Shown: one piece after another, positions 1-8,445 of the stretch
Position numbering within the stretch: position 1 is the first letter of the stretch
How the letters are laid out: each line of letters starts with the position of its first letter
Source of the DNA: VXRD01 sp965242535
Lineage (GTDB): Bacteria; Latescibacterota; UBA2968
Direction of reading: 5' to 3'
Assembly: GCA_965242535.1 (NCBI GenBank)
Contig: OZ251458.1
Location: forward strand, 3,410,001 to 3,474,000
DNA: 64,000 nt
Position numbers and translations under genes: made by a program
Notes under the pieces: model-generated
Told to the model about the DNA's origin: nothing
The model's database searches: none
The model's input: the letters and a program-made list of their open reading frames with translations, nothing else

Positions 1-164
1 GCGTTGGCAAGGCGCGCGATATTCTCCTGCGACCTGCGATATACCACGTCGAGGTCTTGTGTCAAACGACTGCTGCCGTGAACGATAGCCGCCGCTCCCC
101 CGACGATGATAAATTCAACGCCGCGATCGGACAATAATTGCAGCAGCTTGGCAAAATCCGTCAC
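1..164 (-). CDS. Nucleotidyltransferase-like protein, N-terminal part (cut by window edge)
   Basis: The gene starts at a GTG and runs off the left edge, so only about 54 residues are visible. They contain the motif VGGAAAIVHGSSRLTQDLD, the GG...H-G-x-x-R-x-T-x-D-L-D signature of the small nucleotidyltransferase family in which the two acidic residues bind metal. The start is fixed by a GTGA overlap with the stop of the 56-residue gene upstream, which implies translational coupling. Such pairs can be toxin-antitoxin-like or housekeeping; the sequence alone does not decide. Confidence 0.7.
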   Translation of the reverse strand, partial: MTDFAKLLQLLSDRGVEFIIVGGAAAIVHGSSRLTQDLDVVYRRSQENIARLAN

Positions 165-331
165 GGTTTGCGCCCTCCGGCTTTTCGCAACTCATCGGCG
201 AACTTTTGGAGTTGCATCGCATTTTGCAAGCGTTCTTCGTAAGAGAGTTTGAGATTTTTGCGGATGAGCGTTCTATCGACATCCTTTTTATATTCCTCGA
301 TGACGGGATCGAGTCCGCGAGAATCATCCAT
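161..331 (-). CDS. Small conserved hypothetical protein paired with nucleotidyltransferase
   Basis: A 56-residue charged, helical protein (MDDSRGLDPVIEEYKKDVD...) ending in AGGRKP. The chosen ATG has a GGAGG ribosome site 8 to 9 bases upstream, inside the 3' end of the metallophosphoesterase gene. Its stop overlaps the GTG start of the nucleotidyltransferase gene by four bases. I infer that the two products act together, perhaps with this protein as partner of the enzyme. I do not recognise a named family. Confidence 0.65.
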   Translation of the reverse strand: MDDSRGLDPVIEEYKKDVDRTLIRKNLKLSYEERLQNAMQLQKFADELRKAGGRKP

Positions 332-332
332 G

Positions 333-1271
333 TTATTTCCCCTCCTTTTCCCACGCCAGCGAATAATCGCGTTCCTCGGGGTTGGGATGCCCGCCCGGGC
401 CATAGCCAGCGGTGGATTGCGATTCGCGGGCGAGCGGGATGAATGTATCGGTTATGCCGGCGTCTGTCACGTCAAAACGATAGAAGCCCAAAGTGGGGTC
501 GCCATCGGGCCATCGGTCCGCGCTTTGGGGCATGGCAATGCCCGCGCAACGGTAAAACCGAATGCCCGCCACATCTTGCGGAGGCCGCCGGCAGTGAATG
601 TGTCCGCTCAGGACGATGGACACATCGGACTTTTTGAACGCCTCAAAGACGCGCTGTCTGTGGGGGGGATCGATGGAAAAATACCAGTCCCGGTATTCGC
701 CCTCATTGCCAATATCCCATTTGGGTTCGTCCAACGCATCCATAAAAAGGGGATAATGCATGGTCACGACGTGATGCGTCGCGCGAGGGAGCGATGGCAA
801 TTCGCGTTCGAGCCAACGCCACATGCGCGCCTCGTGCGGCAATCCCGACCCGGCCACCGCGGCGTAGAATCCGCTAAAGCGCACATTCTCGTGGACAAAG
901 CTCCAGGGAAATGCCCCGAAAAAAGAGGCAAACCGATCCAGTTGCTCGGCCGTGACATTGAGGCGAATGTCGTCTCGCCCGGTGGCGCCGTTTTTGTCCG
1001 CGTGTTTGTTGCCCGTGTCCATGTTGCCGGGGATGGCGCGATAGGGATAAGGCAGGGCGTCGAGTTCGCGTTTGGCAATCTCAAACTCAAAGTCATGGCA
1101 CGAGCCATCGCGGGTCAGATCGCCGCCGATGAGGAGGAGATCGACATCGGCAATGGCTTGAAGTTGGCGATACGCGGTCTGCCAGTTGTCCATCATGCGC
1201 TGGCTGAAGCGAAAGGACCGGGGCGAACCGGGTTGCATGTCGGCGATGTGGAGAAAGGCCCAGGGTTGCAT
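333..1271 (-). CDS. Metallophosphoesterase (calcineurin-like)
   Basis: A 312-residue calcineurin-like phosphoesterase. The family's blocks are visible in order: HIADMQPGS near the N-terminus (variant of D-x-H), GGDLTRDG (GDxxxD), PGNMDTG (a GNMD variant of GNHD), VTMHYPLF, and LSGHIHC (GHxH). These residues normally hold a two-metal centre. The start is placed at MQPWAF because AGGAAA lies just ahead; the open frame extends 27 codons further without a good ribosome site. No signal peptide is seen, so a cytoplasmic enzyme is likely. Substrate unknown. It lies one base from the small gene downstream and is probably co-transcribed with it. Confidence 0.85.
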   Translation of the reverse strand: MQPWAFLHIADMQPGSPRSFRFSQRMMDNWQTAYRQLQAIADVDLLLIGGDLTRDGSCHDFEFEIAKRELDALPYPYRAIPGNMDTGNKHADKNGATGRDDIRLNVTAEQLDRFASFFGAFPWSFVHENVRFSGFYAAVAGSGLPHEARMWRWLERELPSLPRATHHVVTMHYPLFMDALDEPKWDIGNEGEYRDWYFSIDPPHRQRVFEAFKKSDVSIVLSGHIHCRRPPQDVAGIRFYRCAGIAMPQSADRWPDGDPTLGFYRFDVTDAGITDTFIPLARESQSTAGYGPGGHPNPEERDYSLAWEKEGK

Positions 1272-1452
1272 GGCATTTCCTTTGGTGGTCAATGGTCGGC
1301 CCGCCCCCATCATCCGTAGGGATCCGTGCTGTCTTCGCATCCAACCAACCATAAAATCAGTTGGTTTTCCCTTTACTGACGTCGTGCTTCGCGTGCGCGG
1401 CGCTCAAAGCGGCGTCGATCGCGGTGGGCATGCTCAAATCCGAGGCATGAGG

Positions 1453-2862
1453 TCATCGCCTATCGCCCGCGGTTGTGATAAATTGCCTTTCCCGTTGGCT
1501 TTGGCGCACGCGCTGCTCGATGGCGTTTGGGTCGCCCCAAATTTCCAAGAGCCGCTCGCGCAGGGCGTCGCGTATGTCGCGGTGGCGTGCGGACGCCGAT
1601 AGGTCGTTCAGTTCCCCGGGGTCTTCTGCGATATCGAACAACTCGGGCGCGTCTCCCAAGCTGAGGTTGAGTTTGTAATCGCCCTTTTTGAGCATGGCCA
1701 CGGGGCGGAGAACCCCGTGCGCGAGGTATTCGCAGAAGGCTTCGTCTTTCCACGTCTCGGCGTCGCCCGCGATCAAGGGCAAGAGGCTATCGCCGTCGAG
1801 GGGCGCGATCGCTTTCGACGCGCCGCTCATGTCGATGAGGGTGGCGACGAGATCGACTAAGGAGACATTTTGTGGGACGCGCAATCCCCCCGGAATTTGC
1901 CCGGGCCAGACGATCTGGAGGGGCACGCGAGAAGACGCCTCATACATGTTGGACTTGCGCCACATGCCGTGCTCGCCGTTCATCTCCCCGTGGTCCGAGG
2001 TGTGGACGATGATGGTGTTGTCGATCTGCCCGGTTTCTTCGAGCGCGTCGATGAACCTGCCGATTTTTTCATCCAAATACGTGATGAGGCCGTAGTAACC
2101 CGCCCGCGCCCGGCGCACGAGGTGTTCGGGAAAATTGACCAACCCGAACATCGCGCGCATGCGTTTGTAAACCGGGTGCATGGTTTCGAGATGGCCTTCG
2201 GGGATTTCGGGCATGTCGATTTGATCGAGCGGATAGAGGTCCCAAAATCGCCGGGGTACGACGAGCGGAAAATGCGGCGCGATAAACCCCACGTTGAGGC
2301 ACCACGGGCGTTCGTTGCCCGCGGCGGCTTTGATATAGGCGAGCGCGGCTTCTTCGACTCGATCATCCACGTCTATGGACTCGGTCCGACCCGGCCCGGC
2401 TTCTGCCACGCCTCCCCACGGCTTCTTGGCTTTCACAACGCCCGCTTCCCAATTTGCCGCGCCGCGGGGAACGCCGTTTTTCGTCCACAATTCGGCGTGC
2501 AAATCGCGTGCGAGTTGCGTGCGAAATCCGTGCAGTTGATCCGGCCCGCAAAAGTGTTGCTTGCCCGAGAGGACCACATCGTAGCCCGCGTTTCGCAAGC
2601 GGTGCGCCCATGTGACCGCGTCCGACGACATGGGAAAGCCATTGTCATACGCGCCGATGCGATGGATGTACCGCCCGGTCATAAACGACATGCGCGACGG
2701 CCCGCAAATCGGCGAGTTGCAATACGCATTGTCAAACGTGACCCCCATATCGGCCAGGCGTTCCATGTTGGGCGATAGCACGAGCGAATGCCCATACACG
2801 CTGCTGTATTGCGGCGCGTGCTCGTCGGACATGATGATGAGAATATTGGGTTGATCAGCCAT
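1453..2862 (-). CDS. Sulfatase (type I, formylglycine-dependent)
   Basis: A 469-residue alkaline-phosphatase-superfamily sulfatase. It opens with QPNILIIMSDEHAPQYSSVY, the first metal-binding block (D13 and neighbour). The C-x-P-S-R formylglycine site is ICGPSRMSFMTG with Cys53, followed by GKQHF and TSDHGEMNGEHGMW, the second metal block. No signal peptide is seen, unlike many secreted sulfatases. The start is the ATG behind GGAGAATCC. It lies upstream of an oxidoreductase and enolase-superfamily enzymes on the same strand, which suggests a role in removing sulfate from sugars before catabolism. The substrate is not predictable from sequence. Maturation needs a formylglycine-generating enzyme that is not in this window. 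Confidence 0.93.
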   Translation of the reverse strand: MADQPNILIIMSDEHAPQYSSVYGHSLVLSPNMERLADMGVTFDNAYCNSPICGPSRMSFMTGRYIHRIGAYDNGFPMSSDAVTWAHRLRNAGYDVVLSGKQHFCGPDQLHGFRTQLARDLHAELWTKNGVPRGAANWEAGVVKAKKPWGGVAEAGPGRTESIDVDDRVEEAALAYIKAAAGNERPWCLNVGFIAPHFPLVVPRRFWDLYPLDQIDMPEIPEGHLETMHPVYKRMRAMFGLVNFPEHLVRRARAGYYGLITYLDEKIGRFIDALEETGQIDNTIIVHTSDHGEMNGEHGMWRKSNMYEASSRVPLQIVWPGQIPGGLRVPQNVSLVDLVATLIDMSGASKAIAPLDGDSLLPLIAGDAETWKDEAFCEYLAHGVLRPVAMLKKGDYKLNLSLGDAPELFDIAEDPGELNDLSASARHRDIRDALRERLLEIWGDPNAIEQRVRQSQRERQFITTAGDRR

Positions 2863-2909
2863 GGATTCTCCTGATAAATCTTTGGGATCCCTCAACGGGT
2901 TCTGGCTTC

Positions 2910-3942
2910 GGACAGGCACGGGGGCCTGTCCCTACGATGAACGGCTGTCGCATGCTCGAATTACTCGCCTTCATACCCCGCTCTCTTGACAACGCTTCCA
3001 TTTGCATCAGAGTTCGACATCCACTTTTTCGCCCGATGCCTGCGATTTTTCCAGGGATTCGAGCACCGCGACGGGCGCGAGCATGGAGCGGTCGGTTTCA
3101 TCGGTTTCGCCCGTGCGGAACATGTGGCAAAAGTCGCGGATGCCCGTGAGATAGGTGTTTTCATCGTACGCGATTGTGCGGTCGATGCGGCCCTTTTCGC
3201 ACAGGACGGACAGGTGGAAATCCGGGCGGCCCTCGCCGATGAGATTCATCGTGGAGATCGCGCCGCTCGCCGAGTACAGGGTCGCGGTGTGGTTTTGCTT
3301 CCCGCGGTTGAGTTGGGCATGGGCGATGTCGCCATTGAGCAGGCGCGAGACCATATCGACTTGGTGAATGCCGTAAAAAAACACGCCGCCGTATTCGGAA
3401 TCGATATCGCAAGGCCCGGTCGAAACGACGGACAGAACGCGCCCGAGTTCGCGCACCTCTCGTTGCACCCGCACGAAGGACGCCTGCTTGGGCAAGACCG
3501 AGAAGGAACACACGGGCACGCCGAGTTCGCGCGCGCGGCCGAGAAATTCGCGGCCCTCATCCACCCGGTAGCAAAAGGGCTTATCGACGAAGAGTGGGAT
3601 TTTGCTCTCGAGCAAGGGCCGCACAGCGGGCAGGTGATATTTTGCGTGCCGGTGATCGACGATGGCCGCGTCAACCCGTCCGATCAAGTCTTCGGGGTGT
3701 TGCGCGATATTGGGAATCCGTCCCCGATCTCGCGCATCTCGCGCATCCCTCGGGGTTTCGCCCCACACATGGGTCACGCTGAAACCGGGCACGCGCTTTT
3801 CGATGTTGATGGTTTTTGCGATGGCGACGGTATGGCTGTTTTCCGCGCCGATAATGCCAATGGTGATCATACGTCGTTCCTTTCGGTTAGGTCGGCCCAT
3901 CCCTTCTCGTATCTTCGGACAGGCACGGGGGTCTGTCCCTAC
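2910..3942. repeat. Two near-identical ~40 bp copies carrying the REP-like palindrome
   Basis: At 2910-2950 and 3917-3957 the same sequence occurs: the palindrome GGACAGGCACGGGG-CCTGTCC followed by CTACGATGAACGGCTGTCG. One copy lies between the sulfatase start and the oxidoreductase end, the other just ahead of the oxidoreductase start, so the pair brackets that gene. The copies differ by about one base. A further copy of the palindrome alone lies at 5406-5431. Confidence 0.75.
3007..3870 (-). CDS. Gfo/Idh/MocA-family oxidoreductase
   Basis: A 287-residue NAD(P)-dependent oxidoreductase. The N-terminal Rossmann strand is ITIGIIGAENSHT, a slightly degenerate GxGxxG. The catalytic-region motif FVDKPFCY corresponds to the family's EKP signature with D in place of E. 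A second domain follows with GGVFFYGIHQVDMVSRLL, the conserved D-x-x-x-H-like helix. It is shorter than the usual 330-390 residues. The start at MITIGI has AAAGGA upstream. It sits between a sulfatase and two sugar-acid dehydratases, so a sugar or polyol substrate is the simplest inference. Confidence 0.82.
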   Translation of the reverse strand: MITIGIIGAENSHTVAIAKTINIEKRVPGFSVTHVWGETPRDARDARDRGRIPNIAQHPEDLIGRVDAAIVDHRHAKYHLPAVRPLLESKIPLFVDKPFCYRVDEGREFLGRARELGVPVCSFSVLPKQASFVRVQREVRELGRVLSVVSTGPCDIDSEYGGVFFYGIHQVDMVSRLLNGDIAHAQLNRGKQNHTATLYSASGAISTMNLIGEGRPDFHLSVLCEKGRIDRTIAYDENTYLTGIRDFCHMFRTGETDETDRSMLAPVAVLESLEKSQASGEKVDVEL

Positions 3943-4062
3943 GATGAACGGCTGTCGCCAGTTGTACCCCGCTCGTGCCTTTGAACTGGCGGGTGCCAGT
4001 TGTACCCCGCTCGTGCCTTTTGTGCCTTTTGTGGCTAAACTTCCATCTCCCGTCTTCCTGCT

Positions 4063-5367
4063 CTAACTCCACAACCTGTCATTTACGCGCTCTTGGTTCC
4101 ACGCATCGGTAGGCTCGAAATAGCCGGGCCGTTCCGGGTCGATGTGTGCTTTGATCGCGTCTTCGTCGAGATCGACGCCGAGGCCGGGGGTGTCGGGCAC
4201 GTGGATGCAGCCGTTTTGGACGATGGGATTGGGCAAGCCCGTGACGAGGGTGTTCCACGGCGGGTAATCGACCGCGTGGCACTCGAGCGCGAGAAAATTG
4301 TGCGTGGCAGCGGCGCAATGCACGCTGGCCATGGTCGCGACGGGCGTTGCGGCCATGTGCAAGGCCATGGCGATGCCGCATTCTTCGGCGTAGTCGCCAA
4401 TGCGCTTGGTTTCGAGGATGCCGCCCGAGGTGGCGAGGTCCGGATGGATGATGGACACGGCGCGCTGGTTGAGGAGGGGTTTGAAGTTTTCGAGGAGATA
4501 AATGTCTTCGCCCGTGCAAACCGGGGTCGCGGTCGCGTTTTTGAGACGCGCCCATTGATCGGTGAATTGCCACGGGATCATATCCTCGAGCCACGCGAGG
4601 TTGAACCGCTCGAGGGCGCGCGCGAGGCGGATGCACGATTCGACATTGATATGCCCGAAGTGATCCGCCGCCAAGGGGATCTCATAGCCGACGATATCGC
4701 GCACGACCGCCACGTATTGAACGAGCGCGTCGATGCCTTTGTCCGTGAGTTGGATGCCCGTGAACGGGTGCATGACCTGCGTGGCGATCATGCCGGCGGG
4801 ATGGGCGACCGCGGATTTCCGAGCGTGATAATAGGGATGCGCCGTGGTTTCGAGCGCGCCGGCCGGTCGGGATACCGCGTCGGCCATGCCTTTGAGCAAG
4901 CCCAAGCCGATGTCCATTTTGAGAAATGTAAAGCCGTCGGCCACGCGCGCTTTGAGGCGGTTGCCCATTTCCTCGGGGTCTGGCGTTGAAGGCGTGTCGC
5001 AATAGATGCGGATGCCATCGCGGAATTTGCCCCCCGCGAGTTGGTAACAGGGCACGCCGTAGGCTTTGCCCGCCAAATCCATCAATGCCATTTCCACGCC
5101 GCACACGCCGCCCGCCTGCCGCGCGTGCCCGCCGAATTGTTTGATCTTGCGAAAGACCTTATCCACGTTGCAGGGGTTTTCGCCCAAGAGTTGACGCTTG
5201 AGTTGCAGGGCGTAGATGCGACTCGCGCCATCGCGGACTTCGCCCAAGCCGTAGATGTCCTGATTCGTGTCGAGGCGAATGAGGGTCGAGCGCATGGGCA
5301 CGCCCGCGAGGCTGACGATCCGCAGGTCGGTGATTTTGAGATCGGATGGAGAGGAATGGGTGTTCAT
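4063..5367 (-). CDS. Enolase-superfamily sugar-acid dehydratase-like protein (MR/MLE type)
   Basis: A 434-residue enolase-superfamily protein. The N-terminal capping domain (ITDLRIVSLAGVPMRSTLIR) is followed by a barrel with FLKMDIGLG, the metal ligands in AADHF, WLEDM and CTGEDI, and HPDLATSGG. Members of this family abstract a proton next to a carboxylate, typically dehydrating sugar acids or racemising small acids. The start at MNTHSS follows AGGAGAACTTC. It lies next to a ManD-like gene in the same direction, so both may act in one sugar-acid pathway. Exact substrate is not predictable; it is not a ManD because the ManD signature is absent. Confidence 0.85.
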   Translation of the reverse strand: MNTHSSPSDLKITDLRIVSLAGVPMRSTLIRLDTNQDIYGLGEVRDGASRIYALQLKRQLLGENPCNVDKVFRKIKQFGGHARQAGGVCGVEMALMDLAGKAYGVPCYQLAGGKFRDGIRIYCDTPSTPDPEEMGNRLKARVADGFTFLKMDIGLGLLKGMADAVSRPAGALETTAHPYYHARKSAVAHPAGMIATQVMHPFTGIQLTDKGIDALVQYVAVVRDIVGYEIPLAADHFGHINVESCIRLARALERFNLAWLEDMIPWQFTDQWARLKNATATPVCTGEDIYLLENFKPLLNQRAVSIIHPDLATSGGILETKRIGDYAEECGIAMALHMAATPVATMASVHCAAATHNFLALECHAVDYPPWNTLVTGLPNPIVQNGCIHVPDTPGLGVDLDEDAIKAHIDPERPGYFEPTDAWNQERVNDRLWS

Positions 5368-5445
5368 GAAGTTCTCCTGTTGGATGACTCGCGTTTGACC
5401 ACTGCGGACAGGCACGGGGGCCTGTCCCTACGGGCGCACGTCTAA

Positions 5446-6651
5446 TCACGGCCGCATGGGCGATCCATCTGGCGCGCGGGTTTGCGTCCAGTGGATGATC
5501 TCGTCTCGGGGCGGGTATTTCGCCGCGAGGGCTTCGTCGATGTCGATGCCTAGGCCGGGCGCGTCGTTGGGATACATGTAGCCCTTTCGCACTTCGGGCA
5601 GGCCGGGGAACATGTCGTACACCAACTCGTTGAAGCGGCACCATTCCTGAATCCCAAAATTGGGTGCCCACAGATCGAGGTGCAAATTGGCGGCGTGACC
5701 GACCGGGGAGGTATCGCCCGGGCCGTGCCACGCGGTTCGCACGTTGTACATGTTGGCAAAGGCCGCGACATGGCGCGCGGGGGTGATGCCGCCCATCTGG
5801 CTGATGTGCATGCGAATAAAGTCGATGAGGCGGTCTTGGATGAGGGGCATCCATTCGTGCGGATGATTGAAGAGCTCGCCCATCGCCAAGGGCGTGGCGC
5901 ACTGGGCGCGCATGTGGCGAAAATACGCATTGTCTTCCGGCGCGAGGGCGTCTTCGAGGAAGAAGAGCTTGAACGGCTCCACGTCTTTGGCAAATTGGAT
6001 GGCGTCTATCGGGCGCAACCGCTCGTGGATGTCGTGGAGCAACTCGACTTCGGGGCCGATTTCCGCGCGCACGTATTCGATCATCTCGCACATGCGCCGG
6101 CAGTATTCTCGCGGGTGGTAATACGCCCCGTCCTGCGCGCCCTCGGGTTTTTGGATGGTCTGCGACTGCCCGCCGTACCCGCCCATCTGCACGCGGATGT
6201 GCCGATAGCCTTGTTCCATGTGGTGGCGCACGCTCTCGACCACCTCGCGTTTGTCGCGCCCATTGGCGTGTGAGTACGTGTCTGCGGCCTCTCGGCACTT
6301 TCCGCCGAGGATCTGGTACACCGGCATGCCCGCGCGTTTGCCCTTGATGTCCCACAGGGCCTGATCCACGCCCGAGATGGCGTTGTTGAGCACCGGACCG
6401 TTGCGCCAGTACCCATTGACCATGCTCATCTGCCAAATTTCTTCGATGCGATCCACGTCGCGCCCGATGAGAAAGGGCTTGAGGTGTTTTTCAATGGCCG
6501 CGTGTACCGCGTGAAATCGCTGCGTGAAGGTCGCGCAGCCCAACCCGTAAAGCCCGTTTTCCGACGTGGTGATTTTGACGATGACGAGCCGCGATCCCGC
6601 GGGTTGCGTCACGATGGTTTTGACGTCTTTGATCGTTACGAGTTCTGCCAT
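5446..6651 (-). CDS. manD: Mannonate dehydratase / starvation-sensing RspA family
   Basis: A 401-residue enolase-superfamily protein matching the ManD (RspA) branch: YSHANGRDKREVVESVRHH, then the metal ligands in LLHDIHERL, FFLEDAL and AMGELFNHPHEW, then HISQMGGITPARHVAAF and the diagnostic HGPGDTSPVGHAANLHLDL near the C-terminal end. Family members dehydrate D-mannonate to 2-keto-3-deoxygluconate, though some act on other acids or have lost activity. Length equals the family norm. It lies about 80 bases from the second enolase-superfamily gene. The start ATG follows a weak GGAG; I chose it for agreement with the family N-terminus (MAELVTIKDVKTIV). Confidence 0.88.
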   Translation of the reverse strand: MAELVTIKDVKTIVTQPAGSRLVIVKITTSENGLYGLGCATFTQRFHAVHAAIEKHLKPFLIGRDVDRIEEIWQMSMVNGYWRNGPVLNNAISGVDQALWDIKGKRAGMPVYQILGGKCREAADTYSHANGRDKREVVESVRHHMEQGYRHIRVQMGGYGGQSQTIQKPEGAQDGAYYHPREYCRRMCEMIEYVRAEIGPEVELLHDIHERLRPIDAIQFAKDVEPFKLFFLEDALAPEDNAYFRHMRAQCATPLAMGELFNHPHEWMPLIQDRLIDFIRMHISQMGGITPARHVAAFANMYNVRTAWHGPGDTSPVGHAANLHLDLWAPNFGIQEWCRFNELVYDMFPGLPEVRKGYMYPNDAPGLGIDIDEALAAKYPPRDEIIHWTQTRAPDGSPMRP

Positions 6652-6679
6652 GTCATGCTCCTGTATCGTTTCGTCCTAA

Positions 6680-6904
6680 TTAGGTGGTTGCAAATCCCGC
6701 GACCTCGACCGATACGGCATCGAAACGCACGTCGCCGGGGCGGTAAGCTAGCAATTCCATACCGATGGGCTGACCGGTCGTTTCGTCTTTAATGACGATG
6801 ATGCCATCGCCGATTTCCGTACACAACTGGTTTGCGCGCGGCGCCTGCCAGTAAATCGTCAGCAATTCGGCATCGGCCTCATAGAACACCTCAACTTGTG
6901 CCAT
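6680..6904 (-). CDS. DUF2283 family small protein
   Basis: A 74-residue protein with the DUF2283 pattern: VEVFYEADAELLTIYW near the start and EIGDGIIVIKDETTGQPIGMELL in the middle. Function of the family is unknown. It lies only nine bases after the Ldh-family gene and just ahead of manD, in the same direction, so it is probably in that operon. Confidence 0.72.
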   Translation of the reverse strand: MAQVEVFYEADAELLTIYWQAPRANQLCTEIGDGIIVIKDETTGQPIGMELLAYRPGDVRFDAVSVEVAGFATT

Positions 6905-6913
6905 ATACGCCTT

Positions 6914-7954
6914 CTATAACCCCTCGGGCAACGCGAGGCCGAACCGCCGCGCGGCTTCGCGGAGTTTTTCCGCCGTGCCCTTTGGAATGGGAATGCCCTC
7001 GACAGCGCGCTGGGCAAGGGTGAGATTTTCGGGTTCGCCCGGCATGAGAATATCGTCGAAGCCATCGGCTTTGGGCAATGCCTTGAGTTCATCGACCAAA
7101 TTGTCCACGAGATTTTTGTACTCCTCGAGATCGATGAAAAACGAAATGTCGATGGCGGCGACAATGCCGTTTTGCGCCCTCGGATTTTTGTCCCCGCGCA
7201 ACACGGGCGCGAGCAGGGGATTGCCGGCCATCAAACTGGACAAACACTGAAAAATCAGCGCGAGCCCCGATCCCTTAGGGCCACCTGCCGGGCGCAAGAT
7301 GACGCCTTTGCGCGCATCCGTCGTCGGATGGCCCTCGGCATCGAGTGCCCAATCCGCGCCGAGGGAGACGCCCTTGTCCCGCGCGAGATCGAGTTTGCCC
7401 CCAGCCGCGACGCTCGTCGCCATATCCAAACTGATGGGGGCGCGGTCGTTCGCCGGAACCGCGATGGCGATGGGGCTGTTGTGCAGGCCCGCGGCCTTCG
7501 CGCCAAAGGGGGCCATATTCGGCGGGCTACAAACGATGGCGATCCCGGCAAAGCCCTCGCGCGCGGCCATCAGCGAATAATACGCCATCGCGCCTTGGTG
7601 CGTGACATTGTTGAGCAACACCCATCCAATGCCCACATCTTTCGCCTTTTCAATGGCTTTGTGCATCGCGGGCACCGTGGCGACCGGGCCGAGCGCGCGG
7701 TCGCACGCGATATGGGCAACCGCAGGCGATTCCTTGATCGTGCGGATATTGGGCCGCGCATTCATCGCGCCCGATTCGATGTTGTCGAGGTACGAGAGCA
7801 CGCGCAAAACCCCGTGCGAATCCACGCCGCGCAAATTTGCCCACACGAGCACTTCCGCTTCGATCGCGGCATCTTCGGGCGGCATGCCCGCGCGTTCAAA
7901 CACGGACTGGATAAAGGGTTCGAGGTGTTCTGCGCGTATGCGAATGTCCGACAT
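6914..7954 (-). CDS. Ldh family oxidoreductase (malate/L-lactate/ureidoglycolate dehydrogenase type)
   Basis: A 346-residue NAD(P)-dependent dehydrogenase of the Ldh_2 fold, which is unrelated to Rossmann-type lactate dehydrogenases. Visible family blocks are NLRGVDSHGVLRVLSYLDNI, GWVLLNNVTHQGAMAYYSL, AGIAIVCSPPNMAPFG, and LAPVLRGDKNPRAQNGIVAA. The start is MSDIRIRAEHL; an open frame continues upstream but only through repetitive GACGGGA sequence. In this operon it may oxidise a 2-hydroxy acid made from sugar acids. Specificity is unknown. Confidence 0.9.
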   Translation of the reverse strand: MSDIRIRAEHLEPFIQSVFERAGMPPEDAAIEAEVLVWANLRGVDSHGVLRVLSYLDNIESGAMNARPNIRTIKESPAVAHIACDRALGPVATVPAMHKAIEKAKDVGIGWVLLNNVTHQGAMAYYSLMAAREGFAGIAIVCSPPNMAPFGAKAAGLHNSPIAIAVPANDRAPISLDMATSVAAGGKLDLARDKGVSLGADWALDAEGHPTTDARKGVILRPAGGPKGSGLALIFQCLSSLMAGNPLLAPVLRGDKNPRAQNGIVAAIDISFFIDLEEYKNLVDNLVDELKALPKADGFDDILMPGEPENLTLAQRAVEGIPIPKGTAEKLREAARRFGLALPEGL

Positions 7955-7974
7955 GACGAGCCTTTCAGTGAGCG

Positions 7975-8093
7975 GTGAGACGGGAGACGGAAGACGGGAG
8001 ACGGGAGAGGCAAGACGGGAGACGGGAGAGGTAAGACGGGAGAGGTAAGACGTAAGTAAGACAGTAGGGACAGGCCCCTGTGCCTGTCCTCGT
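7975..8093. repeat. GACGGGAGA heptamer-type tract plus REP-like palindrome
   Basis: Directly upstream of the Ldh gene start lies a purine-rich tract of imperfect GACGGGAGA/GACGGAA units (7975-8050), then the palindrome GGGACAGGCCCCTGTGCCTGTCC at about 8067-8089. On the coding strand of the gene the tract reads as CCCGTCTC. The same two elements recur in most spacers of this window. Confidence 0.85.
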
Positions 8094-8213
8094 CTGCATC
8101 GGTGAGGCAAGGGCAGGACATGCCCTCAATCACCAACTCCCAAGCGGTCAATGGTCAGTCAGCCTCGCCCGTAGATCGTTGCTTCGATCCAACGCATCGA
8201 GCATCGAGAAATC

Positions 8214-8242
8214 TTGACTTTGCGGTTTTTTCGCGCTATGAT
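8214..8242 (+). promoter_or_regulatory. Sigma70-type promoter for the glycosidase-like gene
   Basis: TTGACT at 8214-8219 and TATGAT at 8237-8242 are separated by 17 bases, which is the optimal spacing. They lie about 200 bases ahead of the plus-strand gene that starts at 8446. The intervening sequence holds repeated TAAGGGCG-like units and the palindrome described at 8387. Confidence 0.6.
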
Positions 8243-8386
8243 AACGCCGCACAAAGTAGGTCGGCATTTTGGGGGCGTCAAGGGAATTTAGCAAGTAGCG
8301 ATCAACTCGCCCTGGCCGTGTAGGTAAGGGCGTAAGAGCATAAGAGCGTAAGGGCGCGTAGGGACTAAGGGCGCGCAGGGACGTAA

Positions 8387-8406
8387 GGGCGTAAAATCTT
8401 ACGCCC
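8387..8406. repeat. 20 bp palindrome GGGCGTAAAATNTTACGCCC, copy 1
   Basis: GGGCGTAAAATCTTACGCCC, one mismatch from a perfect palindrome. It is followed by CGTAAAACGCCCTTACGG, which extends the pairing with the preceding TAAGGGCG units. Located 35 to 60 bases ahead of a start codon, in the likely 5' leader. Other copies are at 12781, 34703 and 63773. Confidence 0.75.
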
Positions 8407-8445
8407 GTAAAACGCCCTTACGGTATAGGGAGAACGGAGGGCATG

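Noticed and set aside
249..1319. Long open frame on the plus strand opposite the metallophosphoesterase
   Set aside because: It has no family motif and is the antisense shadow of a gene whose motifs are clear; high-GC genes commonly give such frames.
1343..1366. Inverted repeat AACCAAC/GTTGGTT as a terminator
   Set aside because: Seven pairs with a ten-base loop and only a short T run; too weak to list as a feature.
7955..8110. N-terminal extension of the Ldh protein rich in SRLPSPVSRL
   Set aside because: It is translation of the GACGGGA tract. The same artificial extension appears ahead of the PhyH, bioA and sulfatase genes; each has a better start behind a ribosome site.
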